This document shows, piece after piece, positions 26,473 through 35,039 of a DNA stretch of 64,000 nt. The notes under the pieces were generated by a model that ran no database searches, was not told the DNA's origin, and saw only the letters and a list, made by a program, of their open reading frames with translations. The stretch comes from Skermania piniformis. GTDB lineage: Bacteria; Actinomycetota; Actinomycetes; Mycobacteriales; Mycobacteriaceae. Numbering within the stretch: the stretch's first letter is position 1; each line of letters opens with the position of its first letter. The position numbers were made by a program, and so were the translations under genes. Location: contig NZ_CP079105.1 of the NCBI RefSeq assembly GCF_019285775.1, positions 3,852,603 to 3,916,602 of the forward strand. The letters run 5' to 3'.

Positions 26473-26685
26473 TTGCGTACCCGAACAATTCTCGTCCGCA
26501 CCGTCGCCGGAGCTGCAGCCGTCGCTGCAATCGGACTCGGCGCCGCCCCCGCGGCGTCTGCGGCATCATTTCAGCTACCGAACCTGCCGGGCCTGCCGGC
26601 CACCGTCGAGCTGCCGACCGTGCCCGCCGGAACCTTCGGTTCGCTCGGCTGTATCACCACCGGATCGTCGGAGATCTGCGTCTGA
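26473..26685 (+). CDS. small exported protein with C-terminal CIxxGSSxxC motif, copy 1
   Basis: A 70-residue precursor. A signal peptide (core about 10-27, AAPAASA-AS) leaves a mature part of about 40 residues rich in Leu/Pro with FQLPNLPGLPATVELPTVP, ending CITTGSSEICV. The start is TTG 26473, 8 bases after GGAGAG; the whole start region GGAGAGTGATCTCGTTGC recurs in the copy at 26822. A TACTCT hexamer ends 43 bases upstream of the start, again as in copy 2. Function unknown; the two C-terminal cysteines probably form a small disulfide loop. Confidence 0.65.
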   Translation: MRTRTILVRTVAGAAAVAAIGLGAAPAASAASFQLPNLPGLPATVELPTVPAGTFGSLGCITTGSSEICV

Positions 26686-26821
26686 GCGTCCCGATCGATG
26701 CGGCCCCGTTTCATCGCGCGGCAGCGCGCGTAACGCATCGATATCTTTCCACGGACCCGCAACCGAGTCACCCTACTCTGAAGTAGTCCCGTTATCTCGA
26801 TCTCAACGGAGAGTGATCTCG

Positions 26822-27016
26822 TTGCATACCCGAATATCCATATCCGCCGGCCGAATAGCCGCTTGTGCAGCCGCCGTCGCCACCCTCGGATTGCTCGCCG
26901 CGCCCGCGGCGTCCGCGACTCCGATCGAACTCCCGATCCAGCAGGCGCTGTCGTCCGGCTCGACCTCCTGGGTTGATCTGTGCATCGACCTGGGCTCGAG
27001 CACGGTGTGCATCTAG
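26822..27016 (+). CDS. small exported protein with C-terminal CIxxGSSxxC motif, copy 2
   Basis: A 64-residue sibling of the protein at 26473. Signal peptide with core about 11-30 (AAPAASA-TP), mature part of about 32 residues ending CIDLGSSTVCI. The TTG start, the GGAGAG ribosome site and TACTCT 43 bases upstream match copy 1. A GTG at 26813 is a possible earlier start but sits inside the ribosome-site block. A strong hairpin follows. The conserved tail against divergent mature cores suggests the tail is the functional part. Confidence 0.65.
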   Translation: MHTRISISAGRIAACAAAVATLGLLAAPAASATPIELPIQQALSSGSTSWVDLCIDLGSSTVCI

Positions 27017-27072
27017 CCCACCCGCCACGTGTGGGCGCATGAGGTCGAGCGGCCCCAGCCGAGCCCACCACC

Positions 27073-27118
27073 AAAATCTCGGCATCTCTAGGACACGCCT
27101 TAGAGATGCCGAGATTTT
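27073..27118. terminator. 18-bp perfect hairpin terminator
   Basis: Arms 27073-27090 and 27101-27118 pair perfectly (AAAATCTCGGCATCTCTA and its complement) around a 10-base loop. Flanking A and T tracts on both sides make it a bidirectional intrinsic terminator. It isolates the exported-protein gene from the ATPase gene, whose start is 28 bases on. Confidence 0.88.
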
Positions 27119-27146
27119 TCGATACGGCCGGGTAACGTCGGGCGAC

Positions 27147-28334
27147 GTGGATCCGGTACGCAACCCGTACGCCCCGGGCGCGGGCCAGCGACCGCCGGAA
27201 CTCGCCGGCCGCGACCGCCAGCTCGACGCTTTCGACGTAGTACTCGAGCGCATCGCCCGGAACCGACCCGAACGCTCCGTGGTCCTCACCGGCTTGCGTG
27301 GCGTCGGAAAGACCGTCCTGCTCAACCAACTTCGCTCGGCGGCCATCTCCCGCGGCTGGGGCACCGGCAAGATCGAAGCCCGGCCCGATCAAGATCTGCG
27401 CCGGCCGCTGTCCTCGGCACTGCACATGGCGGTGCGGGCGATCGCCGCCGCGCATCGCAACCCCGAGCGGGTGGACGACTTTCTCGGTATCCTCAAGGCG
27501 TTCGCGTTGCGCGCCACCGCGGACAAAGGCATGCGGGAGCGCTGGCAACCGGGTATCGACGTGCCGGCGGTGAGCGGCCGGGCAGATTCCGGCGACATCG
27601 AGATCGATCTGGTCGAGCTGTTGCTGGAGGCGGCCGCACTGGCCCGCGACGTCGGCGTCGGACTGGCCGTCTTCATCGACGAGATGCAGGACGTCGGCGC
27701 CGCGGACGTGTCGGCGATCTGCGGCGCCTGCCACGAGCTCAGTCAGGACGCCGCGCCGCTGATCGTGGTCGGCGCCGGCTTGCCGCATCTGCCGGCGGTC
27801 CTGTCGGCCTCGAAGAGCTACTCCGAGCGCCTGTTCTCCTACCATCGGATCGATCGGCTGGAGCGCGCGGCGGCCGATCTCGCACTGATCGCACCGGCGG
27901 CCGACGAAGACGTGCAATTCACCGAGGAAGCGCTCGACGCGCTGTACGCCAAGACCGACGGCTATCCGTATTTCGTCCAGGCATACGGAAAGGCAACCTG
28001 GGACCAAGCGCCGCAGAGCCCGGTCACCGAGCGCGACGTAGCGGTATCCGCGCCGGCCGCCGAAGAAGAGTTGGCCGTCGGCTTCTTCGGCTCCCGCTAC
28101 GAACGGGCTACCCCGGCGGAGCGCGAATACATGCGGGCGATGGCCGACCTCTCCGGCGACGACGGCCCGGTGGCCACCGCCGCGGTGGCGCGCGAGCTCG
28201 GTCGCAAACCCGCCTCGTTGTCGCCCGCCCGGGACGGGCTGATCAAGAAAGGCCTGATCTACTCCGCCGAACGCGGCACGATCGGCTTCACCGTTCCACA
28301 TTTCGGCCGGTATCTGCGCGCCCAGCACGACTGA
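27147..28334 (+). CDS. AAA-type ATP-binding protein (ORC/Cdc6-like or archaeal-ATPase-like)
   Basis: A 395-residue stand-alone P-loop ATPase. Walker A is LTGLRGVGKTVLL (about residues 49-61), Walker B LAVFIDEMQDVGA (about 173-185), sensor-like IVVGAGLPHLP, and GYPYFVQAYGKATW in the lid. The C-terminus (about 325-395) resembles a winged helix, with TAAVARELGRKPASLSPARDGLIKKGLIYSAERG. Homologues in actinomycetes are annotated only as ATP-binding proteins. The GTG start at 27147 has no ribosome site and may be leaderless. It lies alone between small exported-protein genes, so it could serve them, but this is only positional. Confidence 0.8.
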   Translation: MDPVRNPYAPGAGQRPPELAGRDRQLDAFDVVLERIARNRPERSVVLTGLRGVGKTVLLNQLRSAAISRGWGTGKIEARPDQDLRRPLSSALHMAVRAIAAAHRNPERVDDFLGILKAFALRATADKGMRERWQPGIDVPAVSGRADSGDIEIDLVELLLEAAALARDVGVGLAVFIDEMQDVGAADVSAICGACHELSQDAAPLIVVGAGLPHLPAVLSASKSYSERLFSYHRIDRLERAAADLALIAPAADEDVQFTEEALDALYAKTDGYPYFVQAYGKATWDQAPQSPVTERDVAVSAPAAEEELAVGFFGSRYERATPAEREYMRAMADLSGDDGPVATAAVARELGRKPASLSPARDGLIKKGLIYSAERGTIGFTVPHFGRYLRAQHD

Positions 28335-28437
28335 TCGAGCACGATCCGGCATCTCCATCGGCAGTCGAGGCCCCTTTCGGGGATAAATCCGTACTCTGGG
28401 TACCAATTGAACGGGCAACGCAGAGGGGTGTTTCATC

Positions 28438-28683
28438 ATGGCCGGCAAAATTTTCCTGACCATTGTCGCTGCGCTGGCGATCGCCACCGGTAGCCCCGCA
28501 ATCGCCGCCGCGCTGCCCACCGGTTCCGCGACCGGTTCGGCCACCGGTTTGGCGACGGGCTCGGCGACCGGCTCCACCGGCACCGGTTCGACGATGGCCG
28601 CACTCGGCATCACCTGCCGACTCGGCGTCGCACTCACCCAGTTGCTGAACGGCGGGCAGCCGGCTACCTACCGGTGCCCGTAA
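28438..28683 (+). CDS. small exported Thr/Gly-repeat protein
   Basis: An 81-residue precursor with a signal peptide (core about 5-22, IAAA-LP), a stretch of four-residue repeats of the type TGSA (about 28-50) and a C-terminus with two cysteines (ITCRLG and YRCP). GAGGGG precedes the ATG. TACTCT ends 41 bases upstream, nearly the same promoter geometry as at 26473 and 26822, although the mature protein is different. Function unknown. Confidence 0.65.
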   Translation: MAGKIFLTIVAALAIATGSPAIAAALPTGSATGSATGLATGSATGSTGTGSTMAALGITCRLGVALTQLLNGGQPATYRCP

Positions 28684-28750
28684 CCGACCTCGGCCCGGCC
28701 ACCGGCCGGGTCTGCACATCTGCCCCTTGCGTCGTGGGCTAGCCTGGGCT

Positions 28751-28769
28751 TTAGGTAAACCTCAGCTAA
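28751..28769 (+). promoter_or_regulatory. IdeR/DtxR-like iron box
   Basis: TTAGGTAAACCTCAGCTAA matches the actinobacterial iron-box consensus TTAGGTTAGSCTAACCTAA at about 13 of 19 positions. It lies 45 bases before the first gene of the iron(III) ABC operon, so Fe-IdeR repression fits both site and cargo. Confidence 0.65.
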
Positions 28770-28813
28770 TGCGTCGCGTCGGCGGCGCTGCTTGCCCGAA
28801 AGGCGACGCCCTG

Positions 28814-29836
28814 ATGCGAACGAGCTGGACGCGACTGTTCGCCGCAACGACCCTGGTCGCCGCCTTGGCCGCGGCCGGTTGCTCGTCGGACGGCGACAGC
28901 GGCAGTGACGACCCGCTGCTCGTGTACAACGCGCAGCACGAATCTCTGACCAAGAAGTGGATCGACGAGTTCACCGCGGAGACCGGAATCAAGGTCGAGT
29001 ACCGCCAGGGTGGCGACATCGACCTCGGCAATCAGCTGGTCGCCGAGGGCGATCGCTCGCCGGCGGACGTGTTCCTCACCGAGAACTCACCGGCGATGGT
29101 GCTGGTGGAGAACGCGGGACTGTTCGCCGATCTCGATCAGGCCACGCTGGCCCAGGTTCCGCAGCAGTACCGACCGTCCACCGGCAAGTGGACCGGGGTG
29201 GCGGCGCGCACCACGGTGTTCATCTACAACAAGGACAAGCTGCCGGCCGACCAGTTGCCGAAGTCGATGACCGACCTGCAGCAACCGGAGTGGAAGGGTC
29301 GCTGGGGCGCGCCGCCGGCGAAAGCCGACTTCCAGGCGATCGTCGCCGCCTACCTGGAGTTGAAGGGCGAGGAAGCCACCCGTACCTGGCTGGCCGGGAT
29401 GAAGACGAACGCGGTCGCCTACCAGGACAACATCGCCACGATGAAGGCGGTCAACGCCGGCGAGGTGCCGGGCGGACTGATCTACCACTATTACTGGTTC
29501 GCCGACCAGGCCAAGACCAAGGAAAACAGCGGCAACACCGACCTGTACTACTTCCGCAACCAGGACCCGGGCGCCTTCGTCAGCCTGTCCGGCGGTGGCG
29601 TGCTGAAATCCAGCAAACACGCGGCGCAGGCGCAGCAGTTCATCGAGTTCGTCACCGGTAAGGCCGGCCAGGAGGTCCTGCAGTCCGGCGATGCCTACGA
29701 GTACACCGTCGGCAGCGGCGTGCCGTCCAACCCGAAGTTGGTCCCGCTCGACCAGCTCCAGGCACCGTCGGTCGACCCGTCGAAGTTGCAGTCGCAGAAG
29801 GTGGTCGAGCTGATGACCGAAGCCGGTCTGCTCTAG
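28814..29836 (+). CDS. iron(III) ABC transporter substrate-binding lipoprotein
   Basis: A 340-residue FbpA/AfuA-type ferric-binding protein. A lipoprotein signal ends in the lipobox LAAAGC. The body starts LLVYNAQHESLTKKWIDEFTAETGIKVEYR and has the two iron-binding tyrosines in IYHYYWFADQ, typical of Fe(III)-binding proteins. ATG 28814 follows GAAAGGCG. It is the first gene of a tight four-gene operon (permease starts at the next base, then 4-base overlaps), under a probable iron box. It captures ferric iron, or a ferric complex, outside the membrane. Confidence 0.9.
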   Translation: MRTSWTRLFAATTLVAALAAAGCSSDGDSGSDDPLLVYNAQHESLTKKWIDEFTAETGIKVEYRQGGDIDLGNQLVAEGDRSPADVFLTENSPAMVLVENAGLFADLDQATLAQVPQQYRPSTGKWTGVAARTTVFIYNKDKLPADQLPKSMTDLQQPEWKGRWGAPPAKADFQAIVAAYLELKGEEATRTWLAGMKTNAVAYQDNIATMKAVNAGEVPGGLIYHYYWFADQAKTKENSGNTDLYYFRNQDPGAFVSLSGGGVLKSSKHAAQAQQFIEFVTGKAGQEVLQSGDAYEYTVGSGVPSNPKLVPLDQLQAPSVDPSKLQSQKVVELMTEAGLL

Positions 29837-31360
29837 GTGCGGATGCGCCCCGGACCGTTTCTCACCGTCCCGGTGACGCTGCTCGCAGCCGGGACACTGA
29901 TCCCGCTCGGCTACGTCGTCTGGTCGTTTGCCGACACCGGGTGGGACCGGGCCTACCGGCTGGTGGCCCGGCAGCGGGTCGCCGAGCTGCTCGGCAACAC
30001 CGCAGCACTACTGCTTGTCACCGTACCGCTCTGCGTGGTGCTGGCCGTGACGGCGGCCTGGCTGGTCGAGCGCACCGACCTGCCCGGCCGCGCCTGGTGG
30101 GCGCCGGTGTTCGCCGCGCCGTTGGCGGTTCCGGCCTTCGTGAACAGCTACGCCTGGGTCACCGCGATCCCGTCGGCGCACGGGCTCGCACCGGCCGTTC
30201 TCGTCGCCACCCTGTCCTACTTTCCGCTGATCTACCTGCCGGCCGCGGCCACCCTGCGCCGGCTGGATCCGGCGATGGAAGACGCCGCCCGATCGCTGGG
30301 CTCCGGATCGTTCGGAGTGTTCTTCCGGGTCGTCGTGCCACAGCTGCGGCTGGCCGTGCTGGGCGGCGGCCTGCTGATCGCGTTGCATCTGCTGGCCGAG
30401 TACGGCGCATTCGCGCTGCTCCGCTTCGACACCTTCACCACCGCGATCTTCGAGCAGTATCAGTCCACCTTCGCCGGGGCCGCGGGCAGCATGCTGGCCG
30501 GCGTGCTCGTGCTGTGTTGCCTGGTGTTGCTGATCGCCGAGGCCGGGGCCCGGGGCAACGCCCGCTACGCCCGGATCGGCGCCGGCGCGCCGCGACCGAA
30601 CCCACCGCTCCGGCTCGGCGGGTACACCGTCCCGGCGTTGGCGTTCCTCGGCGGACTCGCCGCCCTGGCGCTCGGCGTACCGATCTGGACGCTGGCCCGT
30701 TGGCTGCGGATCGGCGGCGCCGCGATCTGGTCGATCGACGACATCGGCAACGCACTCGGCCAGACGATCGGACTGTCCGCCGCGGCGGCGGCGATCGCGG
30801 TGATCGCGGCATTTCCGGTGGCCTGGGTGGCCGTCCGGTATCGCGGCCCGCTGGCCCGAGCGGTGGAGGGCAGCAATTACGTGACCAGCGCGCTGCCCGG
30901 AATCGTCACCGCACTGGCATTGATCACGATCTCGATCCGGTACGCCCGGCCGCTCTATCAGACGGTGCCGCTGGTGCTGTTCGCCTACGTGTTGATGTTC
31001 CTGCCCCGAGCGCTGGTCAGCCTGCGAGCCGGGCTGGCCCAGGCGCCGATCGCGCTGGAGGAGGCATCCCGGTCGCTCGGCCGGTCGCCGGCGGCCACGT
31101 TCGCCGCGATCACCGCCCGGCTCACCGCCCCGGCCGCCGCATCCGGCGCCGCGCTGGTGTTCGTCGCGGTGGCGACCGAACTGACCGCGACGCTGCTGCT
31201 CGCGCCGACCGGCACCCGCACCTTGTCCATGCGGTTCTGGTCGTGGAGCAGCGAACTCGACTACGCCGCTGCCGCACCGTACGCGGTGATCATGGTGCTG
31301 CTCACCCTGCCGGTGACCTACCTGCTCTTCCGGCAATCCCGAAAGGTGGCCGGCGGATGA
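29837..31360 (+). CDS. iron(III) ABC transporter permease (FbpB-like)
   Basis: A 507-residue permease with about 12 helices from two fused halves. Each half has an ATPase-docking EAA loop: [23 protein letters not shown] (about 150) and [22 protein letters not shown] (about 410). This is the FbpB/SfuB pattern. GTG 29837 starts directly after the preceding stop; ATG 29843 is an alternative. Its stop overlaps the ATPase start as ATGA. Confidence 0.9.
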   Translation: MRMRPGPFLTVPVTLLAAGTLIPLGYVVWSFADTGWDRAYRLVARQRVAELLGNTAALLLVTVPLCVVLAVTAAWLVERTDLPGRAWWAPVFAAPLAVPAFVNSYAWVTAIPSAHGLAPAVLVATLSYFPLIYLPAAATLRRLDPAMEDAARSLGSGSFGVFFRVVVPQLRLAVLGGGLLIALHLLAEYGAFALLRFDTFTTAIFEQYQSTFAGAAGSMLAGVLVLCCLVLLIAEAGARGNARYARIGAGAPRPNPPLRLGGYTVPALAFLGGLAALALGVPIWTLARWLRIGGAAIWSIDDIGNALGQTIGLSAAAAAIAVIAAFPVAWVAVRYRGPLARAVEGSNYVTSALPGIVTALALITISIRYARPLYQTVPLVLFAYVLMFLPRALVSLRAGLAQAPIALEEASRSLGRSPAATFAAITARLTAPAAASGAALVFVAVATELTATLLLAPTGTRTLSMRFWSWSSELDYAAAAPYAVIMVLLTLPVTYLLFRQSRKVAGG

Positions 31361-32436
31361 GCGAGATCGTCGTGACCGACCTGGCCAAATCGTTCGCCGG
31401 CCAACCGGTGCTGCGCGGGGTGGATCTACAGCTGGCCGGCGGCCGGCGGACCGCCGTGATCGGGGCCTCCGGCAGCGGCAAGACCACCCTGCTCCGCTTG
31501 ATCGCCGGATTCGAGACCCCGGACGCCGGGTCGGTGACGATCGACGGCGAGACCGTCAGCTCGAACCGGACCTTCGTCCCCCCGCACCGCCGCCAGATCG
31601 GCTATGTCGCCCAGGACGGTGCGTTGTTCCCGCACCTGAGCGTGGAGCAGAACATCGCCTACGGTCTGCCGGCCGCCCAGCGTCGCCGCCGGGCCGGGGC
31701 CGATCGGGTGCGCGCGCTGCTCGACATGGTGGCGCTGCCCGCCGACTTCGCCCGCCGCCGGCCACACGAACTGTCCGGCGGCCAGCAGCAGCGGGTTGCG
31801 CTGGCCCGGGCACTGGCCCGGCAGCCGGTATTGATGCTGCTGGACGAACCGTTCAGCGCACTGGACGCCGGGCTGCGGGCGGCGACCCGAGCGGCGGTGG
31901 CGACGACCCTGGCCGAGGCCGGGGTGACCACGCTGCTGGTCACCCACGATCAGGAAGAGGCGCTCTCCTTCGCCGATCGGATCGCGGTCATGCGGGCCGG
32001 CCGCTTCACCCAGGTCGGCACCCCACAACAGGTGTACGCGCAACCGGTGGACCGGTTCACCGCGGCGTTCCTGGGCGACTGTGTGTTGTTGCCGGCAACC
32101 ATCGACGGCGGCGTCGCCGACTGCCTGCTGGGCCGGATTCCGGTGGCCGGCAACGCGAGCGGCGCCGCGACGGTCATGCTCCGGCCGGAGCAGCTGGTCA
32201 CCCGTGCGGCACACCCGGACGGCACCGCCGTCGCACACCCGGACGGCACCGTCGTCGCCACCGAATTCCTCGGCGCCGAGATGAAGCTGACCGTCGACCT
32301 GGCCGGTACCCCGGTCGCGGTGCGCCAGGCCAGCGTGATCGGGACCGCGCTGCACAGCCGGGTGCGCATCGATGTGCAGGGCAGCGCGATCGCCTTTCCG
32401 GCCGATCTCGCCGGTAACGGTCACCCACCACCGTGA
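31357..32436 (+). CDS. iron(III) ABC transporter ATPase (FbpC-like)
   Basis: A 359-residue ABC ATPase: Walker [11 protein letters not shown]-loop [12 protein letters not shown], signature LSGGQQQR, Walker [13 protein letters not shown] and the switch THDQEE. The C-terminal regulatory domain contains TVMLRPEQ and a 24-bp duplication that encodes HPDGT twice (near 32210-32258). It overlaps the permease by ATGA and the next gene by GTGA, so all four genes are translationally coupled. Confidence 0.93.
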   Translation: MSEIVVTDLAKSFAGQPVLRGVDLQLAGGRRTAVIGASGSGKTTLLRLIAGFETPDAGSVTIDGETVSSNRTFVPPHRRQIGYVAQDGALFPHLSVEQNIAYGLPAAQRRRRAGADRVRALLDMVALPADFARRRPHELSGGQQQRVALARALARQPVLMLLDEPFSALDAGLRAATRAAVATTLAEAGVTTLLVTHDQEEALSFADRIAVMRAGRFTQVGTPQQVYAQPVDRFTAAFLGDCVLLPATIDGGVADCLLGRIPVAGNASGAATVMLRPEQLVTRAAHPDGTAVAHPDGTVVATEFLGAEMKLTVDLAGTPVAVRQASVIGTALHSRVRIDVQGSAIAFPADLAGNGHPPP

Positions 32437-35039
32437 CCGATCCGCTCGGTCTGCTCGAGCGGTTCCGGGCATACGGTTCGCGACCGGCCGTACTCGTCCC
32501 GGACCGGGTGGTCGGCTACGCCGAGCTGGCGGACGCGGTGGCGGCGACGGCCGACCGGCTCGGCCCGGTCCGCCGGCTCGTGGCGATCACGGCGCGCAAC
32601 GACCTGGCGACGCTGACCGGCTACCTCGGGGCGCTGGCCGGCGGGCATGCAGTGCTCCCGCTCACCCCCGGCGCAGACAGTACCGAGCTGCTGGACCGTC
32701 ATGCCCCCGACGTCCTGCTGGACGGCACCGAACCGGATCAGCGTCGGGCCGGCACCCGGCATCGACTGCACCCCGAGCTGACGCTGCTGCTCAGCACGTC
32801 CGGCTCGACCGGCGCGCCGAAGCTGGTCCGATTGTCCGCGACCAACCTGACGACGAACGCCGCGGCCATCGCCGAGTACCTGGCGATCGGACCGGACGAC
32901 CGCGCGATCACCAGCCTGCCGTTCGCCTACTGCTACGGCCTGTCGGTGGTGCACTCCCACCTGTTCACCGGGGCCGGACTGATCGTCACCGACCGGTCGG
33001 TGACCGACGAGCAGTTCTGGACGCAGTTCGAGCGGCACGGCGGCACCAGCCTGGCCGGCGTTCCGTACACCTTCGAGCTGCTGGAACGGACCGGATTCGC
33101 CGAACGCGCGCTGCCGCGGTTGCGGTATCTGACCCAAGCCGGCGGCCGGATGGAGCCGCAACGGGTCCGCCGGTTCGCGCAGCTCGGCGCGGATCGCGGC
33201 TGGCAGCTGTTCGTGATGTACGGCGCCACCGAGGCGACCGCCCGGATGGCGTACCTGCCGCCGGAGCTGGCCGCGCGCCGCCCGGAATCGATCGGCCGGC
33301 CCATCCCGGGCGGTGAGTTCCGGTTGGACCCGGTCGACGAACAGCCGGACGACACCGGCGGTCGAGACGACCCCAGCGCCGAAGCCGGCACCGTCGGTGA
33401 ACTTGTGTACCGCGGGCCGAACGTGATGCTCGGTTACGCCACCGGGCCGGCCGACCTGGCGGCAGGCGCGACGGTGCACGAGTTACGCACCGGCGATATC
33501 GCCCGGCGCGACCCGGACGGGCTGTACCAGGTGATCGGCCGGCGCAACCGGCTGGCCAAACTGTTCGGTCTCCGGATCGATCTGCAGCGGGTCGAGTCGG
33601 CACTGGCCGCCGCGGGCATCCCGGCAATCTGCGTCGACGACGGCGCCGGGATGTTGCTGGTCGCGGTCACCGGCTCCGACAGTCGCGCCGAACGCGTGGT
33701 GACCGAGTCGACCGGGCTGCCGGCTACCGCCGTCCGGCTGCTCCGGCTCGACGCGCTGCCCCGACTGCCGAACGGGAAACCCGACCTCCACCGGGTTCGT
33801 GCGCTCGGTGCGCAGCCGGCAGCCGACGTGGTCGCCGCCCCGGTAACCGGCGCAGCGACCACCGTCGCGGCGATCCGCACCGCCTACGCCGAGGTGCTGC
33901 AGCTGCCGCTGGACCGGGTCGGCGAGCAGGCCAGCTTCGTCGGGCTGGGTGGCGATTCGCTGACCTATGTGGCGATGTCGGTGCGGCTGGAACGGCTGCT
34001 GCACCGGCTGCCGGGCGGCTGGCACACGATGACCGTCGCGGAGCTGGCCGCGTCGGCGCAATCGCGAACCCGACGCGGGATCGGCGCGACGGTCGAGACC
34101 AGCGTCGCCCTCCGGGCGGCCGCGATCGTGCTGGTGGTCTCGGCGCACGCCGGACTCTTCCAGTGGTGGGGCGGGGCGCACGTGCTGCTCGCCGTCGCCG
34201 GTTACAACTTCGCCCGGTTCCGGCTGACCGGGCGACCCCGGACCCAGCGGATCGGGCAACTGGCCCGCACCACCGCCTGGATCGCCGGGCCGACGATCGC
34301 CTGGGTCGCGGTGATCATGGTGGTCGGTGGGGTGCTCGGCGAGCACTACTACGGCTGGTCGAACCTGCTGCTAACGCAGAAACTGTTGGGTCCGCACGAC
34401 AGCCCGACCGCCGGTCATCTCTGGTTCGTCGAGGTGCTGGTGTGGATTCTGATCGGCGCCGGCACACTGCTCGCAATACCCGCCGTCGATCGTTGGCAGC
34501 GGCGACGACCGTTCGCCGTCGCGGCAACGGTGCTGCTAGCGGGCCTGGCCGTGCGGTTCGGTCCGTTCGGAACCGGGCCGGGGGCGACCTACTCGCTGCT
34601 CGCGTTCTGGTTCTTCGCGCTCGGCTGGGCGGCCGCGGCGGCAACCGACCTGCCCCGCCGGCTGTTGGTCACGGCCGGGCTGGTGGTCGGTTTGCTCGGC
34701 TACTTCGACAGCGTCGGCCGCGGGCTGCTGGTCGGGATCGGCATCGCCGGGCTGATCTGGCTGCCCAATTTGCGCTGCCCGGCGCTGCTCGCCACGAGCG
34801 TCGGTGCCGTGGCCGAGGCCTCGCTGTTCGTCTACCTGGTGCATTGGCAGGTTTACCCGCTGTTCGGCGACCACCGCGGATTCGCCGTCGCGGCATCGCT
34901 GCTGGCCGGCGTGGCGTGCACCCGGGCGGTCACCGAGATACGCCGCGCCGCTCGGCAGCGGGCCGGGGGGCGCCGCAACAGTCCGGCAACTCACACCGAG
35001 CAAATCAGTGAACAGTCGTACACTATCGAACGTGCCTGA
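32433..35039 (+). CDS. adenylation-carrier-membrane acyltransferase fusion (NRPS-like)
   Basis: An 868-residue three-part enzyme. Residues about 1-470 form an AMP-binding adenylation domain with LLLSTSGSTGAPKLVRL, MYGATEATARM and RTGDIARRD. Residues about 480-545 are a carrier domain with the phosphopantetheine serine in GLGGDSL. Residues about 550-840 form a membrane acyltransferase-3 module with about 10 helices and WFVEVLVWILIGAG and YLVHWQVYP. It should activate an amino or other small acid, load it on the carrier and transfer it to an acceptor at the membrane. No condensation domain is present. It is coupled by GTGA to the iron transporter ATPase, so an iron-linked product is possible (inference). 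Confidence 0.85.
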   Translation: MTDPLGLLERFRAYGSRPAVLVPDRVVGYAELADAVAATADRLGPVRRLVAITARNDLATLTGYLGALAGGHAVLPLTPGADSTELLDRHAPDVLLDGTEPDQRRAGTRHRLHPELTLLLSTSGSTGAPKLVRLSATNLTTNAAAIAEYLAIGPDDRAITSLPFAYCYGLSVVHSHLFTGAGLIVTDRSVTDEQFWTQFERHGGTSLAGVPYTFELLERTGFAERALPRLRYLTQAGGRMEPQRVRRFAQLGADRGWQLFVMYGATEATARMAYLPPELAARRPESIGRPIPGGEFRLDPVDEQPDDTGGRDDPSAEAGTVGELVYRGPNVMLGYATGPADLAAGATVHELRTGDIARRDPDGLYQVIGRRNRLAKLFGLRIDLQRVESALAAAGIPAICVDDGAGMLLVAVTGSDSRAERVVTESTGLPATAVRLLRLDALPRLPNGKPDLHRVRALGAQPAADVVAAPVTGAATTVAAIRTAYAEVLQLPLDRVGEQASFVGLGGDSLTYVAMSVRLERLLHRLPGGWHTMTVAELAASAQSRTRRGIGATVETSVALRAAAIVLVVSAHAGLFQWWGGAHVLLAVAGYNFARFRLTGRPRTQRIGQLARTTAWIAGPTIAWVAVIMVVGGVLGEHYYGWSNLLLTQKLLGPHDSPTAGHLWFVEVLVWILIGAGTLLAIPAVDRWQRRRPFAVAATVLLAGLAVRFGPFGTGPGATYSLLAFWFFALGWAAAAATDLPRRLLVTAGLVVGLLGYFDSVGRGLLVGIGIAGLIWLPNLRCPALLATSVGAVAEASLFVYLVHWQVYPLFGDHRGFAVAASLLAGVACTRAVTEIRRAARQRAGGRRNSPATHTEQISEQSYTIERA

